Source of the DNA: Hygrophila difformis
Lineage: Eukaryota > Streptophyta > Magnoliopsida > Lamiales > Acanthaceae
NCBI GenBank assembly: GCA_030278955.1
Contig: JAOANR010000002.1
Location: 24,662,057 to 24,726,056, forward strand
DNA length: 64,000 nt
Direction: 5' to 3'
Shown: positions 22,327 through 33,850 of the stretch, one piece after another
How positions within the stretch are numbered: position 1 is the first letter of the stretch
Layout: every line of letters starts with the position of its first letter
Made by a program: the position numbers and the translations under genes
The notes under the pieces: model-generated
What the model was told of the DNA's origin: nothing
Database searches by the model: none
Seen by the model: only the letters and a program-made list of their open reading frames with translations

Positions 22327-22787
22327 CTAAAGTAAGTAGTCAGGCGAATAGCCAAGCATACGACAATCAGCCGCAATCTCCTCATCAGAGTCAAGAGGTA
22401 ATGGAGGGTTCTCCACCACTTCTTCGGGGTCTTCCTCCTCAATATCGACCGGCTCTTGGGGGTCCTCTTCCTCCTATTCCTCCTCGAGCTCAAGATTGAG
22501 CTGGTTCATCAGCCCAATCACCACATCCTCCAGTGCGAAAATCCAACCCTGCAGCGTATGGACTTGGTGACGAAGTTCATCAAACTCAGTCTCCAAAGTA
22601 GTCTGGCGACCAACAGTCTCTCCAACATCCACATTCAATTTTGCCATTTTCTCTTCCAAAGCCTTGATACGGTTCCTATCATTCTCCGCGTCTCTACGAG
22701 CATGACGCATTGACGCAGCTCGTGAGTGATATCAGACATGGAACACAATAGTCGCATGATGGTGTCGTCAATCCTTGGTTCAGCCAT
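22327..22787 (-). pseudogene. Leader coiled-coil ORF of TE-1 (frameshift and stop)
   Basis: It starts MAEPRIDD at 22787, as the TE-7 ORF starts MAEP. A frameshift near 22710 leads into a heptad-rich stretch (RNRIKALEEKMAKLNVDV, LETEFDELRHQVHTL, ALEDVVIGLMNQL). An in-frame stop at 22474 is followed by an acidic tail (EEDPQEPVDIEEEDPEE) to 22327. The product would be about 150 residues. It is not gag: it lies upstream of gag and has no capsid or zinc-knuckle motif. The family is not one I recognise. Short Asp/Glu-rich tails also end the TE-7 and TE-9 copies. Confidence 0.7.
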
Positions 22788-23038
22788 CTAACATGTAGAT
22801 TTGACATATTAAGAATTTACACATTTCAATAAGGTATGCAAATGCATATGCAAATCCCCCCCAAAAATATTTTATAATAATTTAAGATTTGTCAAAATTT
22901 TGAGATATTTTCCCATGGATTTAAAATAAAACTCTTTTCCCATGGAAATAATACGCGAAAATGCTTCAAAATAGTATCTAATAATTGGGCCTCTATATTG
23001 GGCCAAAAATAATAGCTTTTTAAAAAAAATATTTTCGG
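22788..23038 (-). other. TE-1 leader with conserved hairpin
   Basis: A/T-rich, no gene. CCATGG occurs twice in inverted arrangement (22912-22947). A run of eight C (22855-22862) lies beside GCATATGCAAAT. The same three signals occur in the other leaders. Confidence 0.65.
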
Positions 23039-23050
23039 GCTCTGATACCA
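23039..23050 (-). promoter_or_regulatory. TE-1 primer binding site (tRNA-iMet)
   Basis: TGGTATCAGAGC on the minus strand, 3 bases from the 5' LTR start at 23054. Confidence 0.92.
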
Positions 23051-23053
23051 CTT

Positions 23054-25439
23054 TGTAACACCCCGGATTTGATCACCCAGGCTGGGACGCGACCGCCACA
23101 CCTTTCTATATAAGACACGATCCAAATCGAGCTTATCTAAAAAGATGCTAAAGCTAAGTTGTATCAAAACTTTTAAAAAATTTAAAAACCATTCAATACT
23201 GCCCGAAGTTAAAATTCAGAGTTATAATCTACCATGCACGAGTAAAGTAATGCGGAAGCTAAAAGCAAGGCCAAAACATGCGGCCAAAACAAGTCCAGAG
23301 ACTCAGTACAGAATTTAAATAAATTTAAAAAAAATGCGACAAGTCTTTAACAGAAGAATCCCCATCCCTCCGTGCAATGCTTACTCTGCGAAATCTGGGG
23401 AAAAATGAAAACAACAACTTATCAGTACAAAAGGTACTGCGTAAGTTAATATACAGCATAGCGAATTTCAAAAATTCAAGCAGAGTATATAAAATAGGAG
23501 TTTTAATTTAAAAGAGGACGAATAAATAAATTACGGAATTTCTTACACATGGCACACGAATAATTTTACCATTGTTCGTTATGATCGAGGACACCACCCA
23601 TGCCCTTTGGGACTAACACCCACAACGACTCCAAATCATAATAAAGATCCTAGGGACGTACCCTTGGGATCAACCCACCTCTGGGACTCGTACCCACGAG
23701 GGATGTGAAAGCAGTGACCCTATACAAACCGCTCCGGAGCCCTACATAACCCATACGGATACATCTAGGAGTATAGGCCCTTACAATCACTAAACCACGA
23801 TAACCATAATCGCCGTTTTGGCTTCAAGAGGGGGCGGCCCAACAAGCTCCACCAAGTGCACTTACCCTCTAAATATATTGGGCATCCCACTCGATCAAAA
23901 CTTACAAAGTTTCAAAACTACAATTTTAACATTTCCATAATATGAATAAATTTCCAGAAATCATACATTTCAAAATGAGTAACATTCGACTCATATTTAA
24001 CCACGAATACGCAAGATGGATTTACCGACAAAAGTAACACTGTGGCAGATTTCAGAATTGCATTTGGAAATGTAGCAAATCACTTTCAAAAATTCCGAAA
24101 CTTTTACAGAAACTAGAAAACACCAAGATGAATGTTTTTTGTAGAAATAGGCATCTTCAAATTCGGACTCTAACCAGACCATAAAAATCGATTTCAGAAA
24201 CCATAGATTTAAAGACTTTAGACACTTCAGTCCATTCGACCACAGTATATTCAAAAATTCATAACCTTTTCGAGAGAGTTCCAAAATTCTTAAAAATTTA
24301 CAGAGATGTTCTACACACAATATGGAACAAATCGTATGAAGACATCAACCATGAATAACCATCATAGGCAGAACTAAATCGAACAACAAAATCGGACTCC
24401 ATGAAAAACCAATCCTGACAGCAACTTGTAACAGTAAACCAGATCCGATTTCAAATATCAAATCAACTCCAAAAATTCTAGAAATTTACAGGAATCATCC
24501 TTAGGATGTTAGGAACATTTATCACTGAAAAGATCTTCTAAAAACATAAGGATCTAAGTCGAATTTGCAAGACAACAGGAACTAGTCGATCGAAAACCCT
24601 AATGACAGATTTCTTACGGAATGGAAAATGATCTAGATCTCGACTTGCACTCAACCAAAATCTCTAAAAATTGATGTGCATGACATTAACTTACTTGAGA
24701 TGAGATAGGAATCGAAAATCTCCTCTTTGGAATCCTAGAAAAGGTCCAACTCGGCCCCAACCATCAACACTTCTACCGAAAGCACCTATTTTCGATTGAG
24801 TGATCAAGATCCTTAGTGAATAAGGTATGAATCCGACTCTAAGGCTAAGAAAATGATAGAGAGACCTTACCTACCTATAGATGGATGGACTTGAAGTGCT
24901 TGAACTTCGAACAAGCAGCCCCCTTCTCTGGATAAACACTCACCAAACTCCCACTCTCAAAAAGGAACCTAAAAATTCTAAATGGTGATTAGGCGAATGA
25001 ATGGAGGCTGTAATGGGAGTTGTTATGGAGTGTTTAAAGTCCCAATCCCGTCCAAATACATCCCTGGAGGTCTTAAAGGCGAATACTAATCGATTGGAGT
25101 GCCCCCATGATGAAATCAATGCAGAAACCGAGCAAAACGCTCGAGCAGCTCTGCTGTTGGTGGCACGCTGGCGGCGCGTCCGCGCGCCACGGGCGCGCGG
25201 CCACCAGCCTTCGATTTTCTTCTCTCTTTTTTTTTTTATTATTATGATTTCTACTTTCAAAAATCATAATGTGGGAATTATCCGTGATCGTTGGGATAAT
25301 TCGATAAACTATTCTCGAGTTGATATCGTTCGAAAAATATTTAATTCCGCTCTCTCTCGGAATTATTTCGGTTTTGATAATCAAATCCAATTCTTTAATT
25401 TTGAATTTAAATTTCGATGTCGATTCCTTGGATATTACA
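23054..25439 (-). repeat. TE-1 5' LTR
   Basis: 2386 bp, TGTAACACCCCGG to GGATATTACA. It matches 1-2305 from base 23160 on, with many substitutions and indels. The mini-hairpin array is repeated near 23604-23702. A GC-rich block lies at about 25165-25205. Confidence 0.94.
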
Positions 25440-26932
25440 GAAAAACTCCAATTTAACAAGTATAGTAGATGTTCGTCACAGTTCGGCCCTTTTGTTTTAA
25501 AAATCCATTTCTCAGGCGAATATCATGAAATTTACACAGTAAAACAAAGACACCCTAAAAAAACTTTCATTCTTTATGTTTTTCGAAATAAGGTGACTAG
25601 ACAAGTCAAAAACCGAGATTTCTACCGAACCTTTCTGCTGCCAGAATTTCAGATTCGGCATACTGTTTTAAAAAAAACTTTCGACCTATCAAACAAGCCT
25701 CAAAAATTCTGAAAATTTTCAGACACATACTAGACATGATTATCTACAACTTTTGTTTACATTGCAAGGGCTAGTTCTGAACGAATCCAATAGAAAAACA
25801 CGGATCTATTTTGAAGTTCAATGCTGTCAGTTTTTTTTCAAATTTAACAGAAACGCAGAGGCAACCAGATGCGTTTTAAGGGTTCAAACGTTAACTAAAA
25901 TTTGTGAAATTTTAACACAGTATAGTTTAAGGACTTAGAAAGAAGATTGTAGTTTTGACTTTTTCATTTTGAACACTCACGAAGGGCGTTTTACTCAGAT
26001 TTCAGAAATTGCGCGTAGGAGGAGTTTTTGGGACAGATTTTAGCACATTGTGTAGAACTTACATTCCATTCGACTTAAGGACACCAAAATTGATACGAGA
26101 GGAATCAACTTAAGGTGGATTGGTTCTAGGGCTTTAGATTTTGTCGGGTTGGCCTCCGGGATCAACGAGCAAGTCCAAATCTCTTCGTCTCCTTCTCTTC
26201 GGTCCCGATTCATGAACACAAGAGAAGTTTCTAAGGTTAGGTCATAAATATCGGCTAATAAGCAAGTAAAACAGAACCACATCATCCCTTGCCACCCAAT
26301 CTATGATTGTGGACTGTCAAACCTCATCCAAGAAGTCGTCTCCTTCCTCGAGCGGTCCACGAACGCTCACAAACTAGGGTTTTTGAACTTTGAAGGTGGG
26401 AAGTGATATGGAGTGGTTGGAAAGTATCTAGGAGGCTAGATATGGGGTATAAATAACCCCTAACCACTCCCATACATCTAGGGGTCGGTTAGGAAAGACT
26501 TGGGGCGCAAGAAGTGGAACAAATGGCGAAAAATCTGGAGTCGGGCGAGAGAATCCCGCAAGTGCGCTGCTTTCTGGTGTGGGGCGGTCCCGGCGCGTTT
26601 TTGGCCGGATTGCGTGCGACGGCCGCGCGGGCTTGGCCTTGGCCGGGCCGTGCTATTCCGTTGGGCCTTTTCTCCTCTCTTTCGCGCTTCTATCCTCCTA
26701 CTCTTGGGCTTAAATTTTCGGGTTATTCTTGGGCTTTGAACTCATATTTTAAATTCATTTCGAACTTGAATTAATTTCGTATTCGAAATCTTGAATTTTA
26801 TAGACCATCGGCTCCCGTGTAATTTATTTATTTAATTAAATTATTTCGACTTCATGGGACTTATGGAATTTAAATGTCTTTTCGATCTCTAATTTAATTC
26901 TATTTATTTTTATTAAAATCTTGGGTATTACA
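25440..26932 (-). repeat. TE-4: LTR remnant into which TE-1 inserted
   Basis: It ends TTGGGTATTACA at 26932, as minus-oriented LTRs of this group do. It carries the GC-rich block (about 26575-26650), a GGGCCTTTTCTCCTCTCTTTC stretch shared with TE-3 (positions 26665-26685), and a GGGG/CCCC inverted repeat around TATAAATA (26445-26460). Its other end would lie left of the window, beyond TE-1. No polypurine tract follows it, so it was a 5' or solo LTR. ORFs inside are not supported. Confidence 0.75.
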
Positions 26933-27250
26933 GTATGATCCCACCCATGAGTTACTTTACTTAATACCAATATGTACTGATAAACTGGGGTAATTAATTT
27001 TCCCAGAGTTTGAAGACTAACCACCCACAATATCATTTATATGTATGGGTGAGAACCTTTCAAGAATTGTTGGATCTATTATTATTATTATTACATGACT
27101 TGGAATAAGTTTTCGTTATCAATACTATTATTACATGATTGTGATGGCTTTATTTACAGATTATGAATCAGTTGGTATGTTTCTTTTTAAAAAAAATTAC
27201 TTCAAATACAATACAACTTAGCCTTAACATTTCAGGTTATGTTAGCATGT
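26933..27250 (+). other. Unresolved LTR-like remnant before TE-5
   Basis: 318 bases, A/T rich, no gene. TTACTTTACTTAAT...TACTGATAAACT resembles the TE-9 LTR around 56735-56765, and the end (ACTTAGCCTTAACATTTCAG) vaguely resembles LTR 3' ends. The match is weak. It joins abruptly to pol at 27251. Confidence 0.3.
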
Positions 27251-29386
27251 GAGATAAGGAGTTTCCTTGGATTAGCCGGGTACTATAGACGGTTCGTGAA
27301 GGATTTTTCGAAAATTGAACGACGTTTGACCCAGCTACTGAAGAAGGGAGTAAAATACGTGTGGACAGAGGCTTGTGAGACAGCGTTTCAAGAGCTGAAG
27401 AAACGACTCACAACTACACCCGTATTGACACTACCATCAAAGAATGGTGACTTCGAAGTTTACAGCGATGCTTCGAATGAAGGTTTAGGTTGTGTCTTGA
27501 TGCAAGACTCAAAAGTCGTAGCGTATGCATCACGCCAGCTAAAACCTCACGAGGAGAATTATCCCACACACGACCTGGAGTTAGCAGCGGTCGTTTTCGC
27601 TCTAAAGATATGGAGACATTATCTTTATGGGCGGAAGTGTCGAATGTTCACCGACCACAAGAGCTTGAAGTATATATTCACTCAGAAGGAGTTGAATTTG
27701 AGACAGCGAAGGTGGTTGGAACTTATTAAAGACTACGATTTAGAGATAGCCTACCACAAGGGGAAGGCGAATGTGGTAGCCGATGCCCTAAGTCGGAAAA
27801 CCCAACACGTGACAAACTCGTTGGTAATTCCGCCGGCATTGTACATGGATTTAGCGAGATTGGAAATGGAACTTGTGCATCCAGGCACAGTGAGTGAAAC
27901 GATCAACGCCATGGTCGTAGAAACTCCAATATTGGACGAGATTAAGCTCGCCCAACCGGGCGGCGCGAAACTCGAAAAGATAAAGGGGTATATTGCCGAA
28001 GGAAATGCAATAGGATTTGCTGTCCACGAGGATGGAAGCGTTCGTTTCAAAGGGAGATGGTGTGTGCCTCAAAAATGTGCCGAGTTGAAGCGAAGGTTGA
28101 TGGAGGAAGGGCACAACACGCCATATTCAGTACATCCCGGAGGCGACAAGCTTTACAAAGATCTAAAGAAGATCTATTGCTGGCCGGGAATGAAGAAGGA
28201 AGTGGTAGACTTCGTGGCGAAATGTCTCACCTGCCAAAAGGTTAAGGCAGTGCGACATAAACCCCTAGGACTGATGCAACCACTAGAGATTCCAAGTTGG
28301 AAGTGGGATAGCATCTCAATGGATTTTGTCTCGGGATTACCCCAATCACCTAAAGGTATGAACAAGATTTGGGTGATTGTGGATAGGCTAACGAAGACAG
28401 CCATATTTATCCCGATGAAGGACACGTGGACTATGGACCAATTGGCCCGAGCCTACGTTGATAATGTGGTACGACGACATGGAGTACCACATGACATCAT
28501 TTCCGACAGAGACAGTAGATTTGTCTCTCACTTTTGGACGAAGTTACAAAAAGCTCTCGGTACTCAAATCAAAATGAGCACCGCATTCCACCCAATGACG
28601 GATGGACAAACTGAGAGAACAATCCAAACACTAGAAGACATGCTGAGAGCATGCGTGTTGGAATTTAAGGAAAATTGGGAATCCCATTTACCCCTAATCG
28701 AATTTTCTTATAATAATAGCTACCATGCTAGCATTGGCATGGCACCTTTCGAGGCGTTGTATGGACGAAAGTGCCGAAGCCCATTGAGCTGGGACGAAAA
28801 CGATAAGTCGGTGGTAGTGGGACCACAACTTATCGAAGACATGGCTCAACAAATCAAAGTGATTCAAGGAAAAATGAAAGCCGTTCAAGACCGTCAGAAG
28901 AGTTACGCTGACGTGAGACGACGAGACCTAGAATTTCAAGTGGGAGATAGGGTCATGCTAAAGATTTCACCCATGAAAGGGGTGATGCGGTTTGGCAAAC
29001 GAGGAAAGTTGAGTCCTCGATATATAGGACCTTACGAAATTCTAGAACGAGTCAGAAATTTGGCCTACCGATTGGCTTTACCGCCACAATTAGATCGAGT
29101 TCATAATGTTTTCCATGTCTCACAACTAAAGAAGTATGTGCCGGACCCGACACATGTACTTCAACCGGAGATAATCGAACTCGATGAGGATTTGACTTAT
29201 GAAGAAGTCCCAGTGCGGATTCTGGACACTAAGGAGCGAGTAACGAGGAACAAAACCGTCAAAATGATCAAGGTTCTTTGGTCGAACCACGAAAGTGAGA
29301 CGGCAACTTGGGAGGTAGAATCCGACATGAGAGAACGCTACCCGACATTGTTCCAACCCGACACTGACACAGTTATGGGGACATAA
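27239..29386 (+). CDS. pol: TE-5 pol fragment with clean frame: RT tail, RNase H, integrase, chromodomain
   Basis: 715 codons without a stop; homology to TE-6 pol begins at 27251, so the first few codons are junction sequence. Residues 1-65 are the RT C-terminus and connection. RNase H covers about 72-185 with D77, E114, D139 and D182. The integrase zinc finger is H292/H299/C329/C332, and the core triad D362, D423, E459 gives D(60)D(35)E spacing. The GPY motif is at 597-599. The chromodomain is at about 655-705, without a clear first aromatic residue, as in group II chromodomains. It would bind chromatin and direct insertion. RT catalytic motifs, protease and gag are missing, so it is not a complete polyprotein although this part is undamaged. 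Confidence 0.93.
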   Translation: MLACEIRSFLGLAGYYRRFVKDFSKIERRLTQLLKKGVKYVWTEACETAFQELKKRLTTTPVLTLPSKNGDFEVYSDASNEGLGCVLMQDSKVVAYASRQLKPHEENYPTHDLELAAVVFALKIWRHYLYGRKCRMFTDHKSLKYIFTQKELNLRQRRWLELIKDYDLEIAYHKGKANVVADALSRKTQHVTNSLVIPPALYMDLARLEMELVHPGTVSETINAMVVETPILDEIKLAQPGGAKLEKIKGYIAEGNAIGFAVHEDGSVRFKGRWCVPQKCAELKRRLMEEGHNTPYSVHPGGDKLYKDLKKIYCWPGMKKEVVDFVAKCLTCQKVKAVRHKPLGLMQPLEIPSWKWDSISMDFVSGLPQSPKGMNKIWVIVDRLTKTAIFIPMKDTWTMDQLARAYVDNVVRRHGVPHDIISDRDSRFVSHFWTKLQKALGTQIKMSTAFHPMTDGQTERTIQTLEDMLRACVLEFKENWESHLPLIEFSYNNSYHASIGMAPFEALYGRKCRSPLSWDENDKSVVVGPQLIEDMAQQIKVIQGKMKAVQDRQKSYADVRRRDLEFQVGDRVMLKISPMKGVMRFGKRGKLSPRYIGPYEILERVRNLAYRLALPPQLDRVHNVFHVSQLKKYVPDPTHVLQPEIIELDEDLTYEEVPVRILDTKERVTRNKTVKMIKVLWSNHESETATWEVESDMRERYPTLFQPDTDTVMGT

Positions 29387-29628
29387 CTGCAATCTTAAGG
29401 GGGAGAGGATGTCATACCATCTATTTTTCGTGCATTTTTGTAAACAAACAAACAAATTCGAATTGTTTTGAACTACGTTATGGCTTGATCCCTTCACAGG
29501 GTACGTAGGCAGCTTAGAAGTTTTAATTCTAAGTTCAGTCACAAAGTAATAAAATAAACAAAAGACCTTAGCACGGAGAAGCCGAAACACAACTTCGAGG
29601 ACGAAGTTGATTCTTAAGGAGGGGAGAC
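29370..29628 (+). promoter_or_regulatory. TE-5 3' double module (hairpin + polypurine, twice)
   Basis: Hairpin 1 (29370-29389, CAGTTATG-GGGA-CATAACTG) overlaps the pol stop codon and is followed by AAGGGGGAGAGGA (29397-29409). Hairpin 2 (29590-29609, CAACTTCG-AGGA-CGAAGTTG) is followed by AAGGAGGGGAGA (29616-29627) and the LTR at 29629. Between them lies LTR-start-like sequence shared with TE-7. Confidence 0.85.
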
Positions 29629-30550
29629 TGTAATACCCGAGAATTTTGCAACATAAAACAATAACTAAATAAAATGAATACCATAAATAAATAAATCCAG
29701 CAAAGAAATAAATAAATAAATATAAGAAAATGAGAAATGAAATTTAACTTAAAAAGGAATTAAAGGAATTTAATTAAATAAAAGGAACTAAATAAAAATA
29801 AATAAATTGTACACCGAAATCCGACACCAATGAACTCGATAATTCGAGTCCAAACATGCAAGTAGACCCGAGTAAAATTTAGAGAAGAAATAGGAACCCG
29901 AAGATACCCCGGAAATCGGAATCTGGGAGCATAGGGGGATAGAAGTCCGAAAGAGAGGAGGAAAGGCACGACGGATCGCACGACCTGCCCGGACCGAAGT
30001 CCAGGCGAGTGCCGCGGGGTGGCCGCGCGGTCAATAGGGGAAAGGCGCGCCACGGCCGCGCCAACGGGCAGATTCGCCGGTTGCGAGATTCACTCGCCCG
30101 AATCCGGATTTTCCGACTTGGGTTGAACACCTTTCGGCTCAAGACTCCCCAAGGCCGACCTTGGACGTCCCTAGGTCATGTTTTCCTATAAATAAGACCT
30201 CTTGGAAGCCCCGAACACTTTTCCAAAACCCTACGATACTCTCTATACACAAAACCCTAGATCCGGAAGTCATCGGAGGCACCAAAACCGAGCGAGGACT
30301 GCCGTGAACGAATTTGAGAGATCTCCAACGTCGTGGTAAGTTAGATCCGTTTATCCATCTCGTTTTTAATTCAAAAACGAAACCCTAATTCTCTTCTTTT
30401 CCTTTCTACACCCCGAATCGGATCTAGAACGAAGAACCCGACGAACGGAGAGGATAAACGGTGGACTGGAAGCCACGACTTCGAACTCGACGATCCCGGA
30501 CGACTACGAATCTGTAAGTTGACACTTACATGGTTTTGGGAGTAATTAAA
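29629..30550 (+). repeat. LTR shared by TE-5 and TE-6, first part
   Basis: It begins TGTAATACCCGAG after the TE-5 polypurine tract. It has a GC-rich block (about 30000-30070) and TATAAATA at 30187-30194. It is interrupted at 30550 by TE-7 and resumes at 40337. Confidence 0.94.
30546..30550. repeat. Target-site duplication of TE-7, left copy (TTAAA)
   Basis: TTAAA recurs at 40332-40336. The uninterrupted site (GTAATTAAAACACG) is present in the TE-6 3' LTR near 51021. Confidence 0.96.
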
Positions 30551-33342
30551 TGTAACACACCGGATTTGATAACCCAGGCCGGGATGTCACCGCCACATCT
30601 CCCTAGCAAGACACGGCTTCCCGAGCTCACTAAGGAAATGCAAGGCTTGTGGGTATGTAAAAGATTTAAAACATTTCAAAATTTAGTCCGGAAATTTATA
30701 ATACTTAATTCAAAATACGATAGAAATAATCATCATGCGCGAAACTAAATAGAGTAAATGCAGCGGAAAATAAATCACGGCCAAGATGGCCAAATCCTCG
30801 GGTTTAACAGACCCGGTAAAAACAGTACGATGCAGAATTTAAAATGTCCATAATGGTTTTCCCCCAAGTGCATATGCAATGCGTCACTCGACATACTCTG
30901 TAAAAGAAAGATGACAACAGTTTATCAGTATAAAAATATACCGAGTAAGTTAATCCCTAACTAACAATTTAAGGGGTTCCATGTGTTCAAATCCAAAGAT
31001 TTTACCTTTTCATGCATTAATTTAAAAATTCATATTTTATTCGCAGCGGAAAACATGATTAATTTATCCATGACGAAATTGCATAATTTAAAAGACTTAA
31101 TTTAAAAGCGGAATTTAAGGACATAATTTAATGACGTAATTTAAATGCGTAAATTAAAAACATGGTAAATAAGATTTAAGCGTAATTAACACTCACACAA
31201 GTCTTTTATAATTTATCCCGCAAACTAAGAAGAGGACACCATACCGGGAGATCACTAACGAGGCAATCTCAACATAGGACCACTAACGAGGCAGTCCACA
31301 ACAATGGGAGACCACTAACGAGGCAGTCTCAAAAGATAGTAGGACCACTAACGAGGCGATCTAAAACACAGCGCGCGAGATCACTAACGAGGCAATCTCA
31401 GATAGTAAGGAGACCACTAACGAGGCAGTCTCAAAGATAATGATTAGCATGAAGATCGGCTCAGCCTAGTGCACGGGATTTTTCGAAAGTTCGTATTTCA
31501 AGTGATCAAAAGATTCGATATCGCGTTTCATAGTTCGAGTTTTCTCTAGTTCGAAAAATCCGATTTGACGCAGTTTGCGCCTTTCTTAATTAAAAATTCA
31601 TTTTTACACTAAAAATTCTGAAATTTACACTGTAGCTCAAAAACATACACACGAACAACTTTCATATTTTAAGTTTTTGGAAACAAGGTTTTGAAGTGAG
31701 TCAAAATTTGAGTTCTTTACAAAAGATAATTTCTGTCTCAAAAACGGATTGCGTCACAGGTTTGTGCGGCGCCGATTAAAAATTCATTTCAAGGCCAATT
31801 GATCCGAAATTTTTACAGGAGATACAAAACACATTAATGAACAACTTTCATGTTTTAAGAAATCTGAAATAATGAATTTTAGGTGTTCAAAAATCGACCA
31901 CAACACGCTGTACACGCGCGGACTCAAAAGATCGCTTAAAACAGGTTCTGAAATTCGGCCGTTTGACATATCAAATGAACTCCAAAATCCATGAAATCTT
32001 ATATGCATAATCTAGACACATTTATCTACAACTTTTGTTTAGAAATGCAAAGTTAAATCATTCTAAAAACGGGTGAAAAACATGCATCAAGTTGAGTAAT
32101 GAAATCTGTCAACAGTTTCAAATGTTCGGTTTGTCACAGAAAGTTTACGGCGAGTTTTGGGATAGCAAATCTTAATGTCAATGGCTGAAATTTGGACACA
32201 AGATAGATTAAAGTCTTAGGAACAAAATCTATGTTGAAAAGTTTCCGGATTGAATTCCGAAGGTCGAGTTTTAGGCGAGTTTTTGAAATTGGACGAAAAT
32301 AGGGTTTTTTGAAAATCGATTTTTGTTACGGGTATAGATCTCGAGTTTTAAACAACAATAAACCACAAAAATTTGTGAGTAAGGTCTTAGCTTACTTAGT
32401 TAGAGTTTTGAGTCGCTGGAAAGGGTTTCCGGGCGTCCTAGGGTTGCGACGAACGGCCAACATCTCCGATCGCTTTTTGTTCGTTTTCCGACGTGAAATC
32501 GTAGCAAAGGAAAAGGGTTAGATTTCGAGTTTGTTAAAGCTTATGGACGATTCAAACACTGAAATACTACTTACCAAGGTTCTAGAGGGTAGGGCTTTGT
32601 CCCGTTTGCCTTGTCGTCGCCGGAATACTCACCGGAAAGTGAGTTCGGAGGGGTTTTGACTTGGAGAGGAAGATTGGAAGTGTTTAGGGTTAGGTTTTCT
32701 GAGAATATGGGGTAGGGGGCGCCCAAGGCTGATATTATGGCTTTCCCCAATGCCTTGATCCGCTTGCCCTTGATGGGGGACGGATTTTTGGCAAGAAAAT
32801 CGCCATAGAAGGAAAGTTTACACCATCTGCACCTCTGGCGCGCTGGTGACGCGCACCTATTGTTTTGACCGCGCGGAGCACGCGTGGCCTGGCCTGGTGT
32901 CGCGACGCCTCCATCCGCGCGGTGGCCGCGCGGCGGCGCGCGGCGGGCGCGGGCCGGCCGGACCGGCCGGTTCGGTGGTTCGCTTGCTCCGTCGGGTCTT
33001 TCCTTGCTTTCCTCTATCGGTTTTCTACCCTCTACATGTTAGCTCGACTCCTCGGGTCGTCTCTGGTTCGGAATCTTCACCTTAAACTTGTTACGATTTC
33101 GGCTTATCGCTCGTAACATTTCCGTGGCCTAAGTAGTCTAGTTTATATTAGTTCCAACTCCTCCTATCGTCCTTGCGATCGATCTCGTGATTTATCTTAT
33201 GATTTAATTTGTGATTTATTTTGTGATTTATTTTGTGACTGAACTTAGAAATTAGTTCCAAGCAGCCTACGTACCCTGTGAAGGGATCAAGTCATGATGT
33301 AGTTCAAAACAATTTGAATTTGTTTTTTTCTCGGGTGTTACA
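30551..33342 (-). repeat. TE-7 3' LTR
   Basis: TGTAACACACCGG to CTCGGGTGTTACA. It contains the six-unit hairpin array (31248-31432) and a very GC-rich block (about 32830-32980). Unlike the other LTRs here, its 5' end (right end on this strand) contains the sequence with TGATCCCTTCACAGGG and TACGTAGGC that lies outside the LTR in TE-1, TE-2, TE-3, TE-5 and TE-6. Confidence 0.95.
31248..31432 (-). other. Six tandem mini-hairpins with constant loop and covarying stems
   Basis: As read on the plus strand the loop is CACTAACGAGGCA in units 1-3, 5 and 6, and CACTAACGAGGCG in unit 4. Stems: GAGAT/ATCTC (31248-31270), GGAC/GTCC (31277-31297), GAGAC/GTCTC (31308-31330), a weaker GGA unit (about 31342-31361), GAGAT/ATCTC (31377-31399), GAGAC/GTCTC (31410-31432). 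Both sides of the stem change together while the loop does not. It is repeated in the other LTR at 38238-38422. It lies 1.9-2.1 kb into the LTR. The role is unknown: an RNA-protein binding array, packaging, or a DNA feature. Confidence 0.8.
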
Positions 33343-33382
33343 TCCTCCCCCCCTTAAGAATAGAGTTATGTCCCCATAACTG
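33343..33382 (-). promoter_or_regulatory. TE-7 polypurine tract with upstream hairpin
   Basis: Hairpin AGTTATG-GGGA-CATAACT (33363-33382), then TTAAGGGGGGGAGGA (33343-33357) directly at the 3' LTR. Only this one module exists; relatives keep it but use a second one further downstream. Confidence 0.88.
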
Positions 33383-33850
33383 TGGCCGGTTCATCTTGGA
33401 AGAGGGTAGGGTAACGTTGTTTCATGTCGGCCTCCAACTCCCACGTTGTCGTCTCCGTCTCGTGGTTGGACCAAAGGACCTTGACCATTCTCACGGTCTT
33501 ATTCCTCGTTACTCTCTCCTTTGTGTCAAGTACTCGCACCGGAACTTCCTCGTAACTCAAGTCATCCTCAAATTCGACTTCTTCCGGTTGGAGTACATGG
33601 GTCGGATCGTGCACATGCTTCTTCAATTGGGAGTCACGGAATACATCGTGAATACAAGCAGATTGGGGTGGTGACGCTAGTCAATAAGCGGTTTCCCACT
33701 CTTCACAGGATATCTTATGGTTCCTATGTTTTCTTCGTCCCGAGGGTTTTCTGTTGCCTTACAAAAAGAAAATGCGAGGCAATTCTACTGTCTTTGTCAG
33801 GAATGATGTCGGTGATACCCCATGTCGTTGTATCTCACCGCCAATATATG
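33366..33850 (-). pseudogene. pol: TE-7 pol remnant: integrase scrap, GPY region and chromodomain
   Basis: On the minus strand, 33780-33850 matches the integrase around AYIxxxVQRHGV and is joined by a deletion to the GPY region ([16 protein letters not shown], 33680-33760, with several stops). It continues to an open 86-codon stretch 33626-33366 with [35 protein letters not shown] and TTWELEADM, a chromodomain. It marks TE-7 as a derivative of the same chromovirus group. It makes no functional integrase. Confidence 0.85.

Larger units (their letters stand above)
1..25439 (-). mobile_element. TE-1: outer Ty3/gypsy chromovirus, degenerate, host of TE-2 and TE-3
   Basis: In element order (right to left) it has 5' LTR 23054-25439, primer site 23039-23050, a leader ORF, gag-PR-RT 20011-22048, the rest of pol 2502-4856, a polypurine tract and a 3' LTR 1-2305. 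The left edge is cut by the window: position 1 matches base 23160, so about 106 bases of the 3' LTR are missing. TE-2 splits the pol gene. Several stops and frameshifts, and visible indel differences between the LTRs, mark it as the oldest member of this nest. It is flanked on the right by an LTR remnant (TE-4). The left target duplication lies outside the window; the right flank begins GAAAA. Confidence 0.93.

Noticed and set aside
29126..29590. 154-codon minus-strand ORF, repeated at 49605-50069
   Set aside because: It is antisense to the chromodomain and the 3' module of TE-5 and TE-6; the repetition reflects the duplicated element.
31248..31432. CRISPR-like look of six evenly spaced repeats
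   Set aside because: Plant nuclear DNA inside an LTR; units are 21-23 bases with 6-20 base spacers of low complexity and no cas genes. The pattern is better described as tandem hairpins.
32846..33116. GC-rich ORFs with Arg/Ala/Gly repeats in the TE-7 LTR (also 39836-40106)
   Set aside because: Low-complexity translation of the GC-rich LTR block. No start context or conserved motif.
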